From Bacteroidales bacterium UBA2287 (GTDB lineage: Bacteria; Bacteroidota; Bacteroidia; Bacteroidales; Tenuifilaceae): a stretch of 64,000 bases of DNA. The DNA lies in assembly GCA_002345675.1 (NCBI GenBank), contig DDWL01000039.1:24349-88348 (forward strand), in the 5' to 3' direction. The notes under the pieces were generated by a model. That model did not search any database, had not been told where the DNA came from, and was given only the letters and a program-made list of their open reading frames with translations. The position numbers were made by a program, and so were the translations under genes. Shown here one piece after another: positions 31,255-40,870 of this stretch. Each line of letters begins with the position of its first letter. Position 1 is the first letter of the stretch.

Positions 31255-34200
31255 TTAAAATATTTGATTTTTTAAGGGAAATAAAAGCATACATAGCAGG
31301 AATTACGTACAGTGTAAGCAAAAGCGAGAACATTAAACCGCCAACAATGGTAATACCCATCGAAACACGGCTTGTTGATGCTTCGCCCAAGGCGAGTGCA
31401 ATGGGAAGGGCACCAAAAACTGTTGCCATACTGGTCATAAGTATTGGTCGAAGTCGTTGCCCTGCAGCCTCAATTACTGCAGGAATTTTATCGTACCCCT
31501 TCAGCTTTTTCTGATTGGCAAATTCGACTATAAGTATTCCGTTTTTGGTTACAATTCCAATTAAAACTATAATTCCAATTTGGCTAAAAATATTCATTGT
31601 TTGGCTAAATATGTAAAGCGACAGCAGTGCCCCCAACAGCGCCAGTGGCACAGTGAACATTATTATAAGTGGATCGCGGTAGCTTTCGAACTGAGCTGCA
31701 AGGGTGAGGTAAACCAAAACCAATGCAAAAATAAATGCGAAGTAAAGGCTACCCGAGCTCTCTTCGAACTGCTGCGATATACCCGTTAGCGTGGTTGCAA
31801 AAGTATCGTCGAGTTCCTTGTCTGCAATTTCACGCATAGCTTCAATGCCCTGACCAAGTGTTACTCCAGGTGCTGTTGAAGCGCTAAACGTTGCTGCAAC
31901 GTAACGGTTGTAACGGTAAAGCTGCGGCGGTGTGCTCTCCTCGTAAATTCGAATTAAGTTGCCGAGTTCAACAAGTTCGCCAACATTACTGCGTATATAA
32001 ATTCCCGTTAAATCGGACGGATCGTCGCGGTACTGCCGCTCGGCTTGACCAATAACTTGATACTGCTTACCATTTCGAATGAAAAAGCCGTAGCGTTGTC
32101 CCGAAAAGTAAAGCTGAAGGGCTTCGGCAATATCCCAAACGGTAACACCCGAAGCACGCGCCTTATTCCTGTCGATTTCGACCCTAATTTCGGGTTTGTT
32201 AAACTTTAGGTTTAGGTCGACAACCTGAAAACGTGGATCGGATTGGGCGCTCTCCATAAAACTGGGGATAACCCGTTTTAGCTTCTCGAAATTTTGAGCC
32301 TGAACAACAAACTGAACAGGCAAACCACCTCCACGACCAGCACGAATGGTCTGATCCTGTGTAACAAACGAACGGGCAAAGGTTTGGTTACGGAGAAATA
32401 TCGAAAGTTCGTCGGCAATATCCTGCTGCGATCGTTTCCTCTCGTTGGGTTCGGTTAAAAGCAAACGAACAAATCCACTGTTGGTCGATCCTGACCAGCC
32501 AGGCGAAGTAACTGCTACTATTGCCTTTCGCTCGCTAATAGTGTCGACATAGTTTACAATGTTCGAAATGTACTCGTCCATTTTTTCGTACGAAGTACCC
32601 TCGGGTGCTGTAGCCGAAATGGAAAGCCTGCTTTTATCCTCGAGTGGAGCCAATTCCGAAGGAATAGCGCTGCCAATGAGAAAAATTGCAGCAAACGAAA
32701 CGGCAATAACAATAAGGGCAATCCACCGTTTGCGAATAAAACTGGTTAACGAACGCTCGTAGCCATTCGAAAGCCAAGTAAAAAATTTACCAATAGACGT
32801 TGCAATTCTACCCTCCTTATGCTTGTGCGACAGAATACGAGTGCTCATCATAGGTGTTAGCGTAAGCGATACAAACGAAGAAATTACTACTGCACCTGCC
32901 AAAACAATTCCAAATTCTCTGAAAAGTCGACCCGTAATACCCTCGAGAAAAACAATGGGTAGAATTACAGCCACAAGTGTTACGGTTGTTGATATTACCG
33001 CAAAGAAAATCTCCTTAGTACCCTCGTGCCCTGCCTGAATGGGATCCATTCCCTTTTCAATTTTCGAGTAAATATTTTCGAGCACAACAATGGCATCGTC
33101 AACCACCAAACCTGTTGCCAGCACAATTCCCAGTAACGTTAAAATATTTATGGAGTAATCCATAAAGTACATTATAAAGAACGAGCCAACCAGCGAAATT
33201 GGAATGGCAATCATAGGTATTAGCGTGGTTCGCCAGCTTCGAAGGAAAAAGAATATTACAATTACAACCAGTATAAAGGCTAAAAGAATGGTTTCCTGAA
33301 CTTCGGTAATTGCTTTTCGAATAGAAGTTGTGGTATCAATTGCATACCCAACTTTTAAATCCTCGGGTAACTCCGACTCCAGCTGCTTTACACGCTTATA
33401 AATTTCGTCGGCAATGCTAATATAGTTTGTCCCGGGCTGCGGATTTATGGCAATTCCAATTTGAGGAATCCCTCCTGTTCCGCGCATTAGTGTTCGCTCA
33501 TTTTCGGGGGCAAGTTCGGCTCGACCAACATCGGAAAGGCGAACCTGTGTGCCGTTTACCTGCTTAATTATAAGATTATTGAAATCGGCTTCGCTTTCCA
33601 AGCGACTAAGCGTACGAATTGACAACTCGGTGTAGTAGCCTTCAATTCTGCCCGTGGGCAGCTCAATATTTTCACGACTTAATGAGTTTCGAATGTCGGA
33701 TGGTGTAATGCCATAAGCTGCAAGCTTTTTGGGGTCGAGCTGTAGGCGCATCGAGTAACGCTTTTCGCCCCAAATTCGAACTTCGCTAACCCCGTTAATA
33801 GTTTGGAGAACCTCCTTAAAAACGTTATTTCCAATATCCGAAAGTTCTAAAAGATTTCGCTTATCGCTTTGTAATGTGAGCACCAAAATGGTTTCGGAGC
33901 TGGCATCGGCTTTTGTAACTATAGGCGGATCGACATCGGGAGGCAAGCTGCGCATTGCACGCGAAACGCGGTCGCGAACGTCGTTTGTAGCATCGTCCAT
34001 ATCCATTCCAAGTTCAAATTCAACCGAAATGGAGCTACGCCCATCGGCACTGGTTGACGAAAGCGACTTAATTCCAGCAATTCCGTTAATCGACGACTCT
34101 AACGGCTCAGTAATTTGAGCCTCAATAACATTGGCATTTGCTCCAACGTAACTTGTACTAACCGAAACAATTGGCGGGTCGACGCTTGGATACTCGCGAA

Positions 34201-34300
34201 CGCCAAGATAGTTAAACCCCACAACGCCAAACAGCACTATCACAATTGACATTACTGAGGCAAGAACGGGGCGATTTATACTGACTGATGAGAGATTCAT
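31226..34300 (-). CDS. RND multidrug efflux inner-membrane transporter (HAE1 type)
   Basis: 1024 residues, 12 membrane helices with two large periplasmic loops. Signatures include NRPVLASVMSIVIVLFG at the start, the helix 4 motif GLVVDDAIVVLENI with the proton-relay aspartates, and FVSLTLTPMMSTRIL. Substrates probably include lipophilic or amphiphilic compounds. It sits between the adaptor gene (15 bases upstream) and the TolC gene (overlapping), forming a complete pump. Confidence 0.95.
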   Translation of the reverse strand: MNLSSVSINRPVLASVMSIVIVLFGVVGFNYLGVREYPSVDPPIVSVSTSYVGANANVIEAQITEPLESSINGIAGIKSLSSTSADGRSSISVEFELGMDMDDATNDVRDRVSRAMRSLPPDVDPPIVTKADASSETILVLTLQSDKRNLLELSDIGNNVFKEVLQTINGVSEVRIWGEKRYSMRLQLDPKKLAAYGITPSDIRNSLSRENIELPTGRIEGYYTELSIRTLSRLESEADFNNLIIKQVNGTQVRLSDVGRAELAPENERTLMRGTGGIPQIGIAINPQPGTNYISIADEIYKRVKQLESELPEDLKVGYAIDTTTSIRKAITEVQETILLAFILVVIVIFFFLRSWRTTLIPMIAIPISLVGSFFIMYFMDYSINILTLLGIVLATGLVVDDAIVVLENIYSKIEKGMDPIQAGHEGTKEIFFAVISTTVTLVAVILPIVFLEGITGRLFREFGIVLAGAVVISSFVSLTLTPMMSTRILSHKHKEGRIATSIGKFFTWLSNGYERSLTSFIRKRWIALIVIAVSFAAIFLIGSAIPSELAPLEDKSRLSISATAPEGTSYEKMDEYISNIVNYVDTISERKAIVAVTSPGWSGSTNSGFVRLLLTEPNERKRSQQDIADELSIFLRNQTFARSFVTQDQTIRAGRGGGLPVQFVVQAQNFEKLKRVIPSFMESAQSDPRFQVVDLNLKFNKPEIRVEIDRNKARASGVTVWDIAEALQLYFSGQRYGFFIRNGKQYQVIGQAERQYRDDPSDLTGIYIRSNVGELVELGNLIRIYEESTPPQLYRYNRYVAATFSASTAPGVTLGQGIEAMREIADKELDDTFATTLTGISQQFEESSGSLYFAFIFALVLVYLTLAAQFESYRDPLIIMFTVPLALLGALLSLYIFSQTMNIFSQIGIIVLIGIVTKNGILIVEFANQKKLKGYDKIPAVIEAAGQRLRPILMTSMATVFGALPIALALGEASTSRVSMGITIVGGLMFSLLLTLYVIPAMYAFISLKKSNILNVEVDDAKE

Positions 34301-34315
34301 AGGGAAAAAGAGTTA

Positions 34316-35371
34316 TTACTTCGACACATTAACCGATATGGGCATTCCTTGTCGAACCTGAATTAAACCCGACACCAAAAGGGTGTCGTTGGGCTGAATA
34401 CCCGATATAATTTCAACTTCGGTGGCAGTTCGTACGCCAATTTCAACCTTTTGAAAAAAGGCTTTCCCGCCACGAGCTAAAACTACCGATTGCCCACCTA
34501 AAACTGGAACCAATGCGTGCGGTGGAATTATAATGGTTTTGCTGTTGGTGTTCATTTGTAGGTTTACCCTTGCAAACGACCCTGCAATTAGTTTCCCCTT
34601 TGGATTTTGCACCATTGCCCTTACTTTTAGGGAGCGAGTAGCCTGATCGATAATTGGATCGAAGGCATAAATGGTAGCATCGTGAAGTATAGGATTGTAA
34701 CCAAGCGAAAATGTTGCTTTTACGCCTTTTTCAATACCTAAAGCGTAACGCTCGGGAACCGAAAACTCAAGTTTTAAAGGGTTATCCTGAACTAACTTGG
34801 CAAGAATAGTATTGGCACCAACAAAAGCCCCAGGGCTTACATACCTAAGTCCAATAGTTCCATCGAATGGAGCACGAACCTCCGACTTTTCAATTTGTGC
34901 CTTCGATTGTAAAATATCCGATTTCAATCCATCAACCTTATTCTCTGCAACATCGAGTTCCTGCTGGCTAATGGCATTTATCTCTTTTAGGCGAGCCTTT
35001 CGGTCATAGTCTTCCTTTGCCAGTTTCAAATCAATTTCGAGCTTCGATAGGCGAGCGCGAATCTCATTGTCGTTTACCCTTGCCAAAAGTTGCCCTTTCG
35101 AAACCCGCTTGCCTTCTTCAATATTAAGTTCAACAAGTTTACCAGTATTTTCGGCTTTAAGGTCAACCTCTTCCGAAGGAAAAAGTGTGCCAGTTACTGT
35201 AATATTTTGGTCGAGGGTAACCTCTTGAATAACAATAGCATCGACAGTTAATCCTCGCTGCCCACCCTTGCTCGATTCAGCAGTAGGTTTACTTTCGCTA
35301 CTACCACAACTTACTGCCAAAACCAATAATAAAGTACCAATTGCAAATTTTTGTAATGAAATTGTTGCCAT
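34316..35371 (-). CDS. RND efflux periplasmic adaptor lipoprotein
   Basis: 351 residues. The lipobox LAVSC marks lipidation at Cys22. A biotin-lipoyl-like half (KAENTGKLVELNIEEGKRVSKGQLLARV), an alpha-hairpin (about 110-160) and beta-barrel and membrane-proximal domains follow in the usual order. It is the first gene of the adaptor-pump-TolC operon. No TetR or MarR regulator is adjacent. Confidence 0.93.
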   Translation of the reverse strand: MATISLQKFAIGTLLLVLAVSCGSSESKPTAESSKGGQRGLTVDAIVIQEVTLDQNITVTGTLFPSEEVDLKAENTGKLVELNIEEGKRVSKGQLLARVNDNEIRARLSKLEIDLKLAKEDYDRKARLKEINAISQQELDVAENKVDGLKSDILQSKAQIEKSEVRAPFDGTIGLRYVSPGAFVGANTILAKLVQDNPLKLEFSVPERYALGIEKGVKATFSLGYNPILHDATIYAFDPIIDQATRSLKVRAMVQNPKGKLIAGSFARVNLQMNTNSKTIIIPPHALVPVLGGQSVVLARGGKAFFQKVEIGVRTATEVEIISGIQPNDTLLVSGLIQVRQGMPISVNVSK

Positions 35372-35750
35372 ACGAATATCAATTTAAATAAAAGTGTTTA
35401 TACCTTAAAACCTTAATCTATTTAAAACTCATTGTCTCTCGCAGATTGCGCAGATAACGCAGAAGATTAGCATTTAAAATAACTCTCTGCGTAAATCCCT
35501 GTCTGCCGAAAGCCAAGAGCGGGAACAGCGAGAAATTAAAAATCGCACTTTCTTCCTTGCAGATTTAAGGCTATATAAAAACAAGTCAATGTAGGACAAT
35601 GTTCGAAACGTAAGGTTTAGGCGAAATTAATTTAAATTCAACAAGTATGTTAGGATTTATAGTAAAAAAGCTAATCAATGTTCAACCCTTTTTCCATAAC
35701 TTTGTTTAGTGTATAGTTTTTCGAACTCAAACAACTAAAATATAAGCTAT
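35372..35750. other. 379-base intergenic region with GCAGATAACGCAGA repeat
   Basis: From about 35433 to 35515 it has CGCAGATTGCGCAGATAACG, CAGAAG and CTCTCTGCG, a dispersed word of this phylum's genomes, with the imperfect arms CTGCCGAAAGCC nearby. The fhs promoter lies at the right end. No gene seen. Confidence 0.6.
35697..35704 (+). promoter_or_regulatory. Putative -7 box of fhs
   Basis: TAACTTTG matches TAnnTTTG, 46 bases before the fhs ATG; no convincing -33 box was found. Confidence 0.4.
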
Positions 35751-37421
35751 ATGAAGTCAGATATTGAAATTGCCCAAAGCAATAAAATGAAGCCTATTGT
35801 TGAAATTGCTGAGAAATTAGGAATTCCACAGGACGAATTGGAACTATACGGAAAATACAAGGCAAAAATCCCCTTACGTTTTATCGACGAAGAAAAGGTT
35901 AAGAAATCGAAACTTATTCTTGTAACTGCAATTACTCCAACCCCAGCAGGAGAGGGAAAAACAACCACATCGATTGGATTAGCACAGGCTCTAAATTTAA
36001 TTGGAAAAAAAACAACAGTAGTACTTCGCGAACCATCGTTGGGGCCAGTGTTTGGAATTAAAGGAGGTGCTGCTGGTGGTGGCTATTCGCAAGTTGTTCC
36101 AATGGAAGATATAAATCTCCATTTTACTGGCGACCTTTCGGCAGTTGAAAAGGCTCATAACCTACTTGCAGCGCTTATCGATAACAATATTCAATTAAAA
36201 GAAGGAAACCTTGGAATCGACCCTCGAACCATTGAATGGAAACGTGTAATGGATATGAATGAGCGTTCGTTAAGAGACATTATAATTGGACTTGGTGGTG
36301 CGAAAGAAGGCGTTCCACGCGAATCGGGATTTAACATTACTGCAGCCTCGGAGGTAATGGCAACCCTTTGTGTATCGAAAGATTTAATGGATTTAAAGCA
36401 GCGACTTGGAAATATTTTTGTTGGCTACACCTACGACGACAAACCCATTTATGCCCGCGACCTTAAAGCACAAGGCGCTATGACTGCTCTGCTAAAAGAT
36501 GCCATAATGCCAAACCTAGTTCAAACCCTCGAGGGAACCCCAGCAATCATCCATGGTGGTCCTTTTGCAAATATTGCCCAAGGCACAAATACTACTATTG
36601 CAACTAAAATGGGCCTTTCGTTAAGCGAATATGTTGTAACCGAAGCAGGTTTTGCCAGTGAACTGGGTGCCGAAAAATTCTTCGATATAAAATCGCAGTA
36701 TGGCGATTTAAAAACCAATGCAGTTGTTATTGTAGCAACAATTCGCGCTCTAAAGTATCACGGTGGTGCCAAACTTTCGAGCCTTAAGAACGAGGATTTA
36801 GTATCGCTCGAAAAGGGTTTCGAAAATCTCGATAAGCATATCGAAAATATGAAATACTTTGGATTTAGGCCTGTAATTGCAATTAACCGATTCGATACCG
36901 ACACTACAGCCGAAATTGAACTGCTTACAAAACATTGCCAAACGCAAAACGTTGTTGTTGCCCTTAACGAATCGTGGGGTAAGGGTGGCGAAGGTGCTGT
37001 TGAGTTGGCGCAAAAAGTTGTTGAGGCGGTTAACAATTGTACCGATTGCTTTAGACCCCTTTACGAACTTTCGTGGTCGTTCGAAAAGAAAATTGAGACC
37101 ATTTGCACAAAAATGTACGGCGCCGATCACGTTGAATACACCGTTAAAGCAAAGCAACAACTCGAGAAAATTGAAAAACTTGGTTTGGGAAATCTTGCAG
37201 TTTGCATAGCAAAAACCCAAAAATCGCTTTCCGACGACCAGTATAAAAAAGGGAGACCACGTGGTTTTACCGTAAAAATTAGGGAAATTGAACTCTCGTC
37301 GGGTGCAGGTTTTATTGTTCCTATTGCTGGAACTATAATGCGAATGCCCGGATTACCAACAAAACCTGCTGCCGAAATTATTGATATTGATGAAAATGGT
37401 GTGATTACAGGACTATTTTAG
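35751..37421 (+). CDS. fhs: Formate-tetrahydrofolate ligase
   Basis: ATP-dependent formation of 10-formyl-tetrahydrofolate from formate; supplies one-carbon units and is typical of anaerobes. 556 residues, the normal length. The P-loop TPAGEGKTT is at 64-72, FGIKGGAAGGGYSQVVPMEDINLHFTGD is the folate site area, and GLGGAKEGVPRESGFNITAASE is conserved. It stands alone; a weak inverted repeat follows. Together with folC and folP it shows active folate metabolism. Confidence 0.96.
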   Translation: MKSDIEIAQSNKMKPIVEIAEKLGIPQDELELYGKYKAKIPLRFIDEEKVKKSKLILVTAITPTPAGEGKTTTSIGLAQALNLIGKKTTVVLREPSLGPVFGIKGGAAGGGYSQVVPMEDINLHFTGDLSAVEKAHNLLAALIDNNIQLKEGNLGIDPRTIEWKRVMDMNERSLRDIIIGLGGAKEGVPRESGFNITAASEVMATLCVSKDLMDLKQRLGNIFVGYTYDDKPIYARDLKAQGAMTALLKDAIMPNLVQTLEGTPAIIHGGPFANIAQGTNTTIATKMGLSLSEYVVTEAGFASELGAEKFFDIKSQYGDLKTNAVVIVATIRALKYHGGAKLSSLKNEDLVSLEKGFENLDKHIENMKYFGFRPVIAINRFDTDTTAEIELLTKHCQTQNVVVALNESWGKGGEGAVELAQKVVEAVNNCTDCFRPLYELSWSFEKKIETICTKMYGADHVEYTVKAKQQLEKIEKLGLGNLAVCIAKTQKSLSDDQYKKGRPRGFTVKIREIELSSGAGFIVPIAGTIMRMPGLPTKPAAEIIDIDENGVITGLF

Positions 37422-37594
37422 TAATTACTTCTTTAAAAACAGAAGTGAATTGACGCCCTAAAAAGTAGAATTACTCTTTATTAGAGCGCTTTTTTTTCTG
37501 AAAGCTTGGATTTTAAACCAAACTCAATTTTCAATATCTATACTTGAATTTCTGCTAATTTCTACTTTTTAAAACAAAACTCAACCCTATAAAA

Positions 37595-39703
37595 ATGAAC
37601 AAAAATAAAGCAATGCTGCTATCAGCAGCTGTTCTATTTATTCTTTCGGGGTGCTCATTTTCGCCAAAACCCCCTATTGCAAAGCAAGAACCCTACGAAC
37701 TGGTTAAGTTCGGCGATACTCGGATTGATCCCTACTTTTGGATGAATAAACGCGACTCGCAAGATGTAATTTCGTACCTAAATGCCGAAAACGACTACAC
37801 CAATGCAGTAATGCAGTCGACCGAAGAACTTCAGGCGCAGCTCATTACTGAAATGCGTTCGCGCATTAAGGAAGACGATATTAGTGTTCCCGATTTTGAA
37901 AATGGCTACTTTTACTACACTCGCTACGAAGAAGGGAAAGAGTACCCAATTCATTGCCGTAAAAAGGGTTCACTCGAAGCCCCCGAGGAAGTTATGCTAA
38001 ATGTTAATGAACTTGCCGAAGGGTACACTTACTTCTCAGCAACTGGGCTAAATGTTTCAACTAACAACAATATTTTATCTTATGGTGCCGATACGGTAAG
38101 TCGTCGCCAGTACACAATTTACTTTAAAGACTTAACAACAGGCAAACTGCTCGACACAAAAATATCGAATACAAGCGGCTATGCCGTTTGGGCAAACGAT
38201 AACCAAACCGTTTTTTACTCGGTTAAAGACGAATCGCTTAGGCCTTACCAAATTTATCGACACCAAATTAGCAACAGCCTATCGAGCAGCGACGAGTTAG
38301 TTTACGAGGAAAACGATGAAACCTATGTTGCTTATGTTTCCAAATCGAAGTCAAACGCTTACCTGTTCTTTGGCTCGTCGAGCACCATGAGCGACGAGTA
38401 CCACTTTATCGACGCAAACAAGCCATACTCAAAACTTCAGGTTATTCAACCCCGCGAACGTGGCTTGGAGTATAGCGTCGATCACTTCGAAAGCAATTTC
38501 TACATAAGAACCAACCTCGAAGCAATGAACTTTAGGCTGATGAAGGCACCCATTTCAAAACCTTCGAAGGCTAACTGGACTGAGGTTATTCCTCATCGTA
38601 TTGATGTTTACCTTTCGGGATTCGAAATTTTTAAAGACTACCTAGTGCTCGACGAGCGCAAGGAAGGGCTTAAGCAGGTTAAAATTATTGAGTGGAAAGG
38701 TGGCAAAGAGCACTACATAAACTTTGGCGAGGAAGTTTACTCGGCATGGATTGGCTACAACCCCGAGTTTAACACAAACCTAATGCGTTACACTTACACT
38801 TCGCTTACAACGCCAACTACAGTTTTCGATTATAATTTGGCCTCACAGGAAAAAACATTGCTAAAGCAAACCGAAATTCTTGGCGATTTTAAATCGGAAA
38901 ACTACGAAGCCAAAAGGCTTTGGGCCACTGCAGCCGATGGCGTTAAAGTTCCCATTTCGCTGGTTTACCGAAAAGGTATTGAACTTAACGGAAAAAATCC
39001 TACACTACAGTACTCTTACGGTTCATACGGTGCATCGACCGACCCTTACTTTAGCTCCAATAAGCTTAGCCTACTCGACAGAGGTTTTGTTTTTGCAATT
39101 GCTCACGTGCGAGGAGGACAAGAACTTGGTCGCCAGTGGTACGAAGATGGGAAATTGCTTAAAAAAATAAATACATTCACCGACTTTACTACTTGCTCCG
39201 ATTACCTTATTGAGCAAAAATATACAAACGCCGAAAACCTTTTTGCCATGGGAGGCAGCGCTGGAGGATTGCTTATGGGTGCCATTGCAAACCTTCGCCC
39301 CGATTTATATAAAGGTATTATTGCTCAAGTTCCCTTTGTCGATGTGGTTACCACTATGCTCGACAGCTCAATTCCATTAACAACTGGCGAATACGACGAG
39401 TGGGGTAATCCCAACGATTCAACTTACTACTTCTACATGAAATCGTACTCACCATACGACCAAGTTACTGCACAAAACTATCCCAATATGCTTATTACCA
39501 CTGGCTACCACGACTCGCAGGTTCAGTACTTCGAACCAGCAAAGTGGGTTGCCAAGCTGCGTAACACAAAAACCGACAACAACCTAATTCTGTTTAAAAT
39601 TAATATGGAAGCAGGTCACGGTGGTGCATCGGGTCGCTTTAAAATGCTCGAAGAGGTTGCCCTTGAGTATGCTTTTATGCTAAAACTAGTTGGGAAAAAG
39701 TAG
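37595..39703 (+). CDS. Prolyl-oligopeptidase family serine peptidase (oligopeptidase B-like), lipoprotein
   Basis: 702 residues. The lipobox LSGC predicts a lipid on Cys20. A beta-propeller (about 80-430) precedes the alpha/beta hydrolase domain. The catalytic triad can be read: Ser555 in MGGSAGG, Asp640 in TGYHDSQVQ and His675 in EAGHGG. GEYDEWGNPND upstream of the Asp is characteristic of oligopeptidase B (PtrB), which cleaves after basic residues in short peptides. A strong hairpin follows. Confidence 0.9.
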   Translation: MNKNKAMLLSAAVLFILSGCSFSPKPPIAKQEPYELVKFGDTRIDPYFWMNKRDSQDVISYLNAENDYTNAVMQSTEELQAQLITEMRSRIKEDDISVPDFENGYFYYTRYEEGKEYPIHCRKKGSLEAPEEVMLNVNELAEGYTYFSATGLNVSTNNNILSYGADTVSRRQYTIYFKDLTTGKLLDTKISNTSGYAVWANDNQTVFYSVKDESLRPYQIYRHQISNSLSSSDELVYEENDETYVAYVSKSKSNAYLFFGSSSTMSDEYHFIDANKPYSKLQVIQPRERGLEYSVDHFESNFYIRTNLEAMNFRLMKAPISKPSKANWTEVIPHRIDVYLSGFEIFKDYLVLDERKEGLKQVKIIEWKGGKEHYINFGEEVYSAWIGYNPEFNTNLMRYTYTSLTTPTTVFDYNLASQEKTLLKQTEILGDFKSENYEAKRLWATAADGVKVPISLVYRKGIELNGKNPTLQYSYGSYGASTDPYFSSNKLSLLDRGFVFAIAHVRGGQELGRQWYEDGKLLKKINTFTDFTTCSDYLIEQKYTNAENLFAMGGSAGGLLMGAIANLRPDLYKGIIAQVPFVDVVTTMLDSSIPLTTGEYDEWGNPNDSTYYFYMKSYSPYDQVTAQNYPNMLITTGYHDSQVQYFEPAKWVAKLRNTKTDNNLILFKINMEAGHGGASGRFKMLEEVALEYAFMLKLVGKK

Positions 39704-39718
39704 TCAAACACCCTTAAT

Positions 39719-39757
39719 AAAAGATCCCGTTTAACCTATTGTTGAACGGGATTTTTC
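39719..39757 (+). terminator. Terminator after the S9 peptidase
   Basis: ATCCCGTT and AACGGGAT arms around a 13-base loop followed by TTTTT. An A run before the left arm may also serve the convergent prenyltransferase gene. Confidence 0.7.
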
Positions 39758-39774
39758 GTTTAATTACTTAGTTT

Positions 39775-40647
39775 TTAGTAATAAAAACTCAATATTGTAA
39801 ATACCGCATAAACTAAACTTGCCAGTCCGTTAAGCGTTGCAAATGCAAAGCCAATCGATTTTTTACCTTTAATCGAAATTAACACATGCTGGTGTACCAG
39901 TAAAGCAATAAACAGTAAAGCTCCAACCCAGTATAGGGCACTTGTTTCTTGTGCAAACCCAATTTTAATAACAAGAAGCGCAGTTATAGTGTGTAGAGCA
40001 ATGGCAATTACGAAAGCCACTTTCTTTCCCAAAACTGCTGGTATCGACTTTAACGACTCTTCCCTATCGAACTCCTCATCTTGTATTGAGTAAACAATGT
40101 CGAATCCCGAAACCCAAAGTAAAACGACTAACGAGTATAGAATTGGCAAAAGCGACCACTTTCCTGTTACCGCTAAATAGGCTCCGGTGGGAGCAAGAGC
40201 TAAACCTAACCCTAATACAAAGTGGCAGAACATGGTAAATCGCTTTGTGAAGCTATAACCTAAAACAACAATTAGGGCTATAGGCGATAGCATAAATACA
40301 AGCGAGTTAATAAAGTATGTTGATATAATAAATAGAAGTGCATTAAACATTGAAAAGAGGAATGCGTTTCGTGGATGGATTTTTCCTGCTGGTATTTCCC
40401 TGTTTGCAGTTCGGGGGTTGCGCTTGTCGATAAACCTATCGGTTACCCTATTAAAGCTCATAGCAGCATTACGAGCAAATACCATACATAGTATTACAAA
40501 AATTAGTAGCCGCCAGCTAAAATCGAAATCGATGGAATGGAAAGCCAAAAAAGTTCCAATAAGTGCAAATGGTAATGCAAATATGGTATGGCTAAAGGTA
40601 ACCAGCGACAGGTAGTCTTTAAATGCACTATTTGATGTTTTACTCAT
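39775..40647 (-). CDS. UbiA-type prenyltransferase (MqnP/UbiA-like)
   Basis: 290 residues from the ATG at 40647; a GTG far upstream adds an unlikely extra helix. About nine membrane helices. First Asp motif NRVTDRFIDKRNPRT, second YSIQDEEFDREES. The ANREIPAG block resembles the menaquinone-futalosine prenyltransferase MqnP subgroup and 4-hydroxybenzoate prenyltransferases. It attaches a polyprenyl chain to an aromatic quinone precursor in the membrane. Which pathway is used cannot be seen here because no men or mqn genes are near. Confidence 0.85.
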   Translation of the reverse strand: MSKTSNSAFKDYLSLVTFSHTIFALPFALIGTFLAFHSIDFDFSWRLLIFVILCMVFARNAAMSFNRVTDRFIDKRNPRTANREIPAGKIHPRNAFLFSMFNALLFIISTYFINSLVFMLSPIALIVVLGYSFTKRFTMFCHFVLGLGLALAPTGAYLAVTGKWSLLPILYSLVVLLWVSGFDIVYSIQDEEFDREESLKSIPAVLGKKVAFVIAIALHTITALLVIKIGFAQETSALYWVGALLFIALLVHQHVLISIKGKKSIGFAFATLNGLASLVYAVFTILSFYY

Positions 40648-40870
40648 TATCGTTATTCGTTGCCAGTTAGTAAAAAAAATAATCGTGAGCAAAAATAGCA
40701 GCAACAAACAAATAAACAAAATAACTATTGATATTAGGTAATTAAATTGAAATGTAATTAACGCAATATCGACATAACAAATAAATGCTAAGGTATTTAC
40801 AAGCACATTATTATTATTTCATATAAAAAACGAGAAAAAAACTTTACATTTAAACTCGAAAAAAAAGTTA

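Noticed and set aside
37430..37505. Terminator after fhs
   Set aside because: The possible arms around GACGCCCT and AGAGCGC pair poorly; only the T run is clear.
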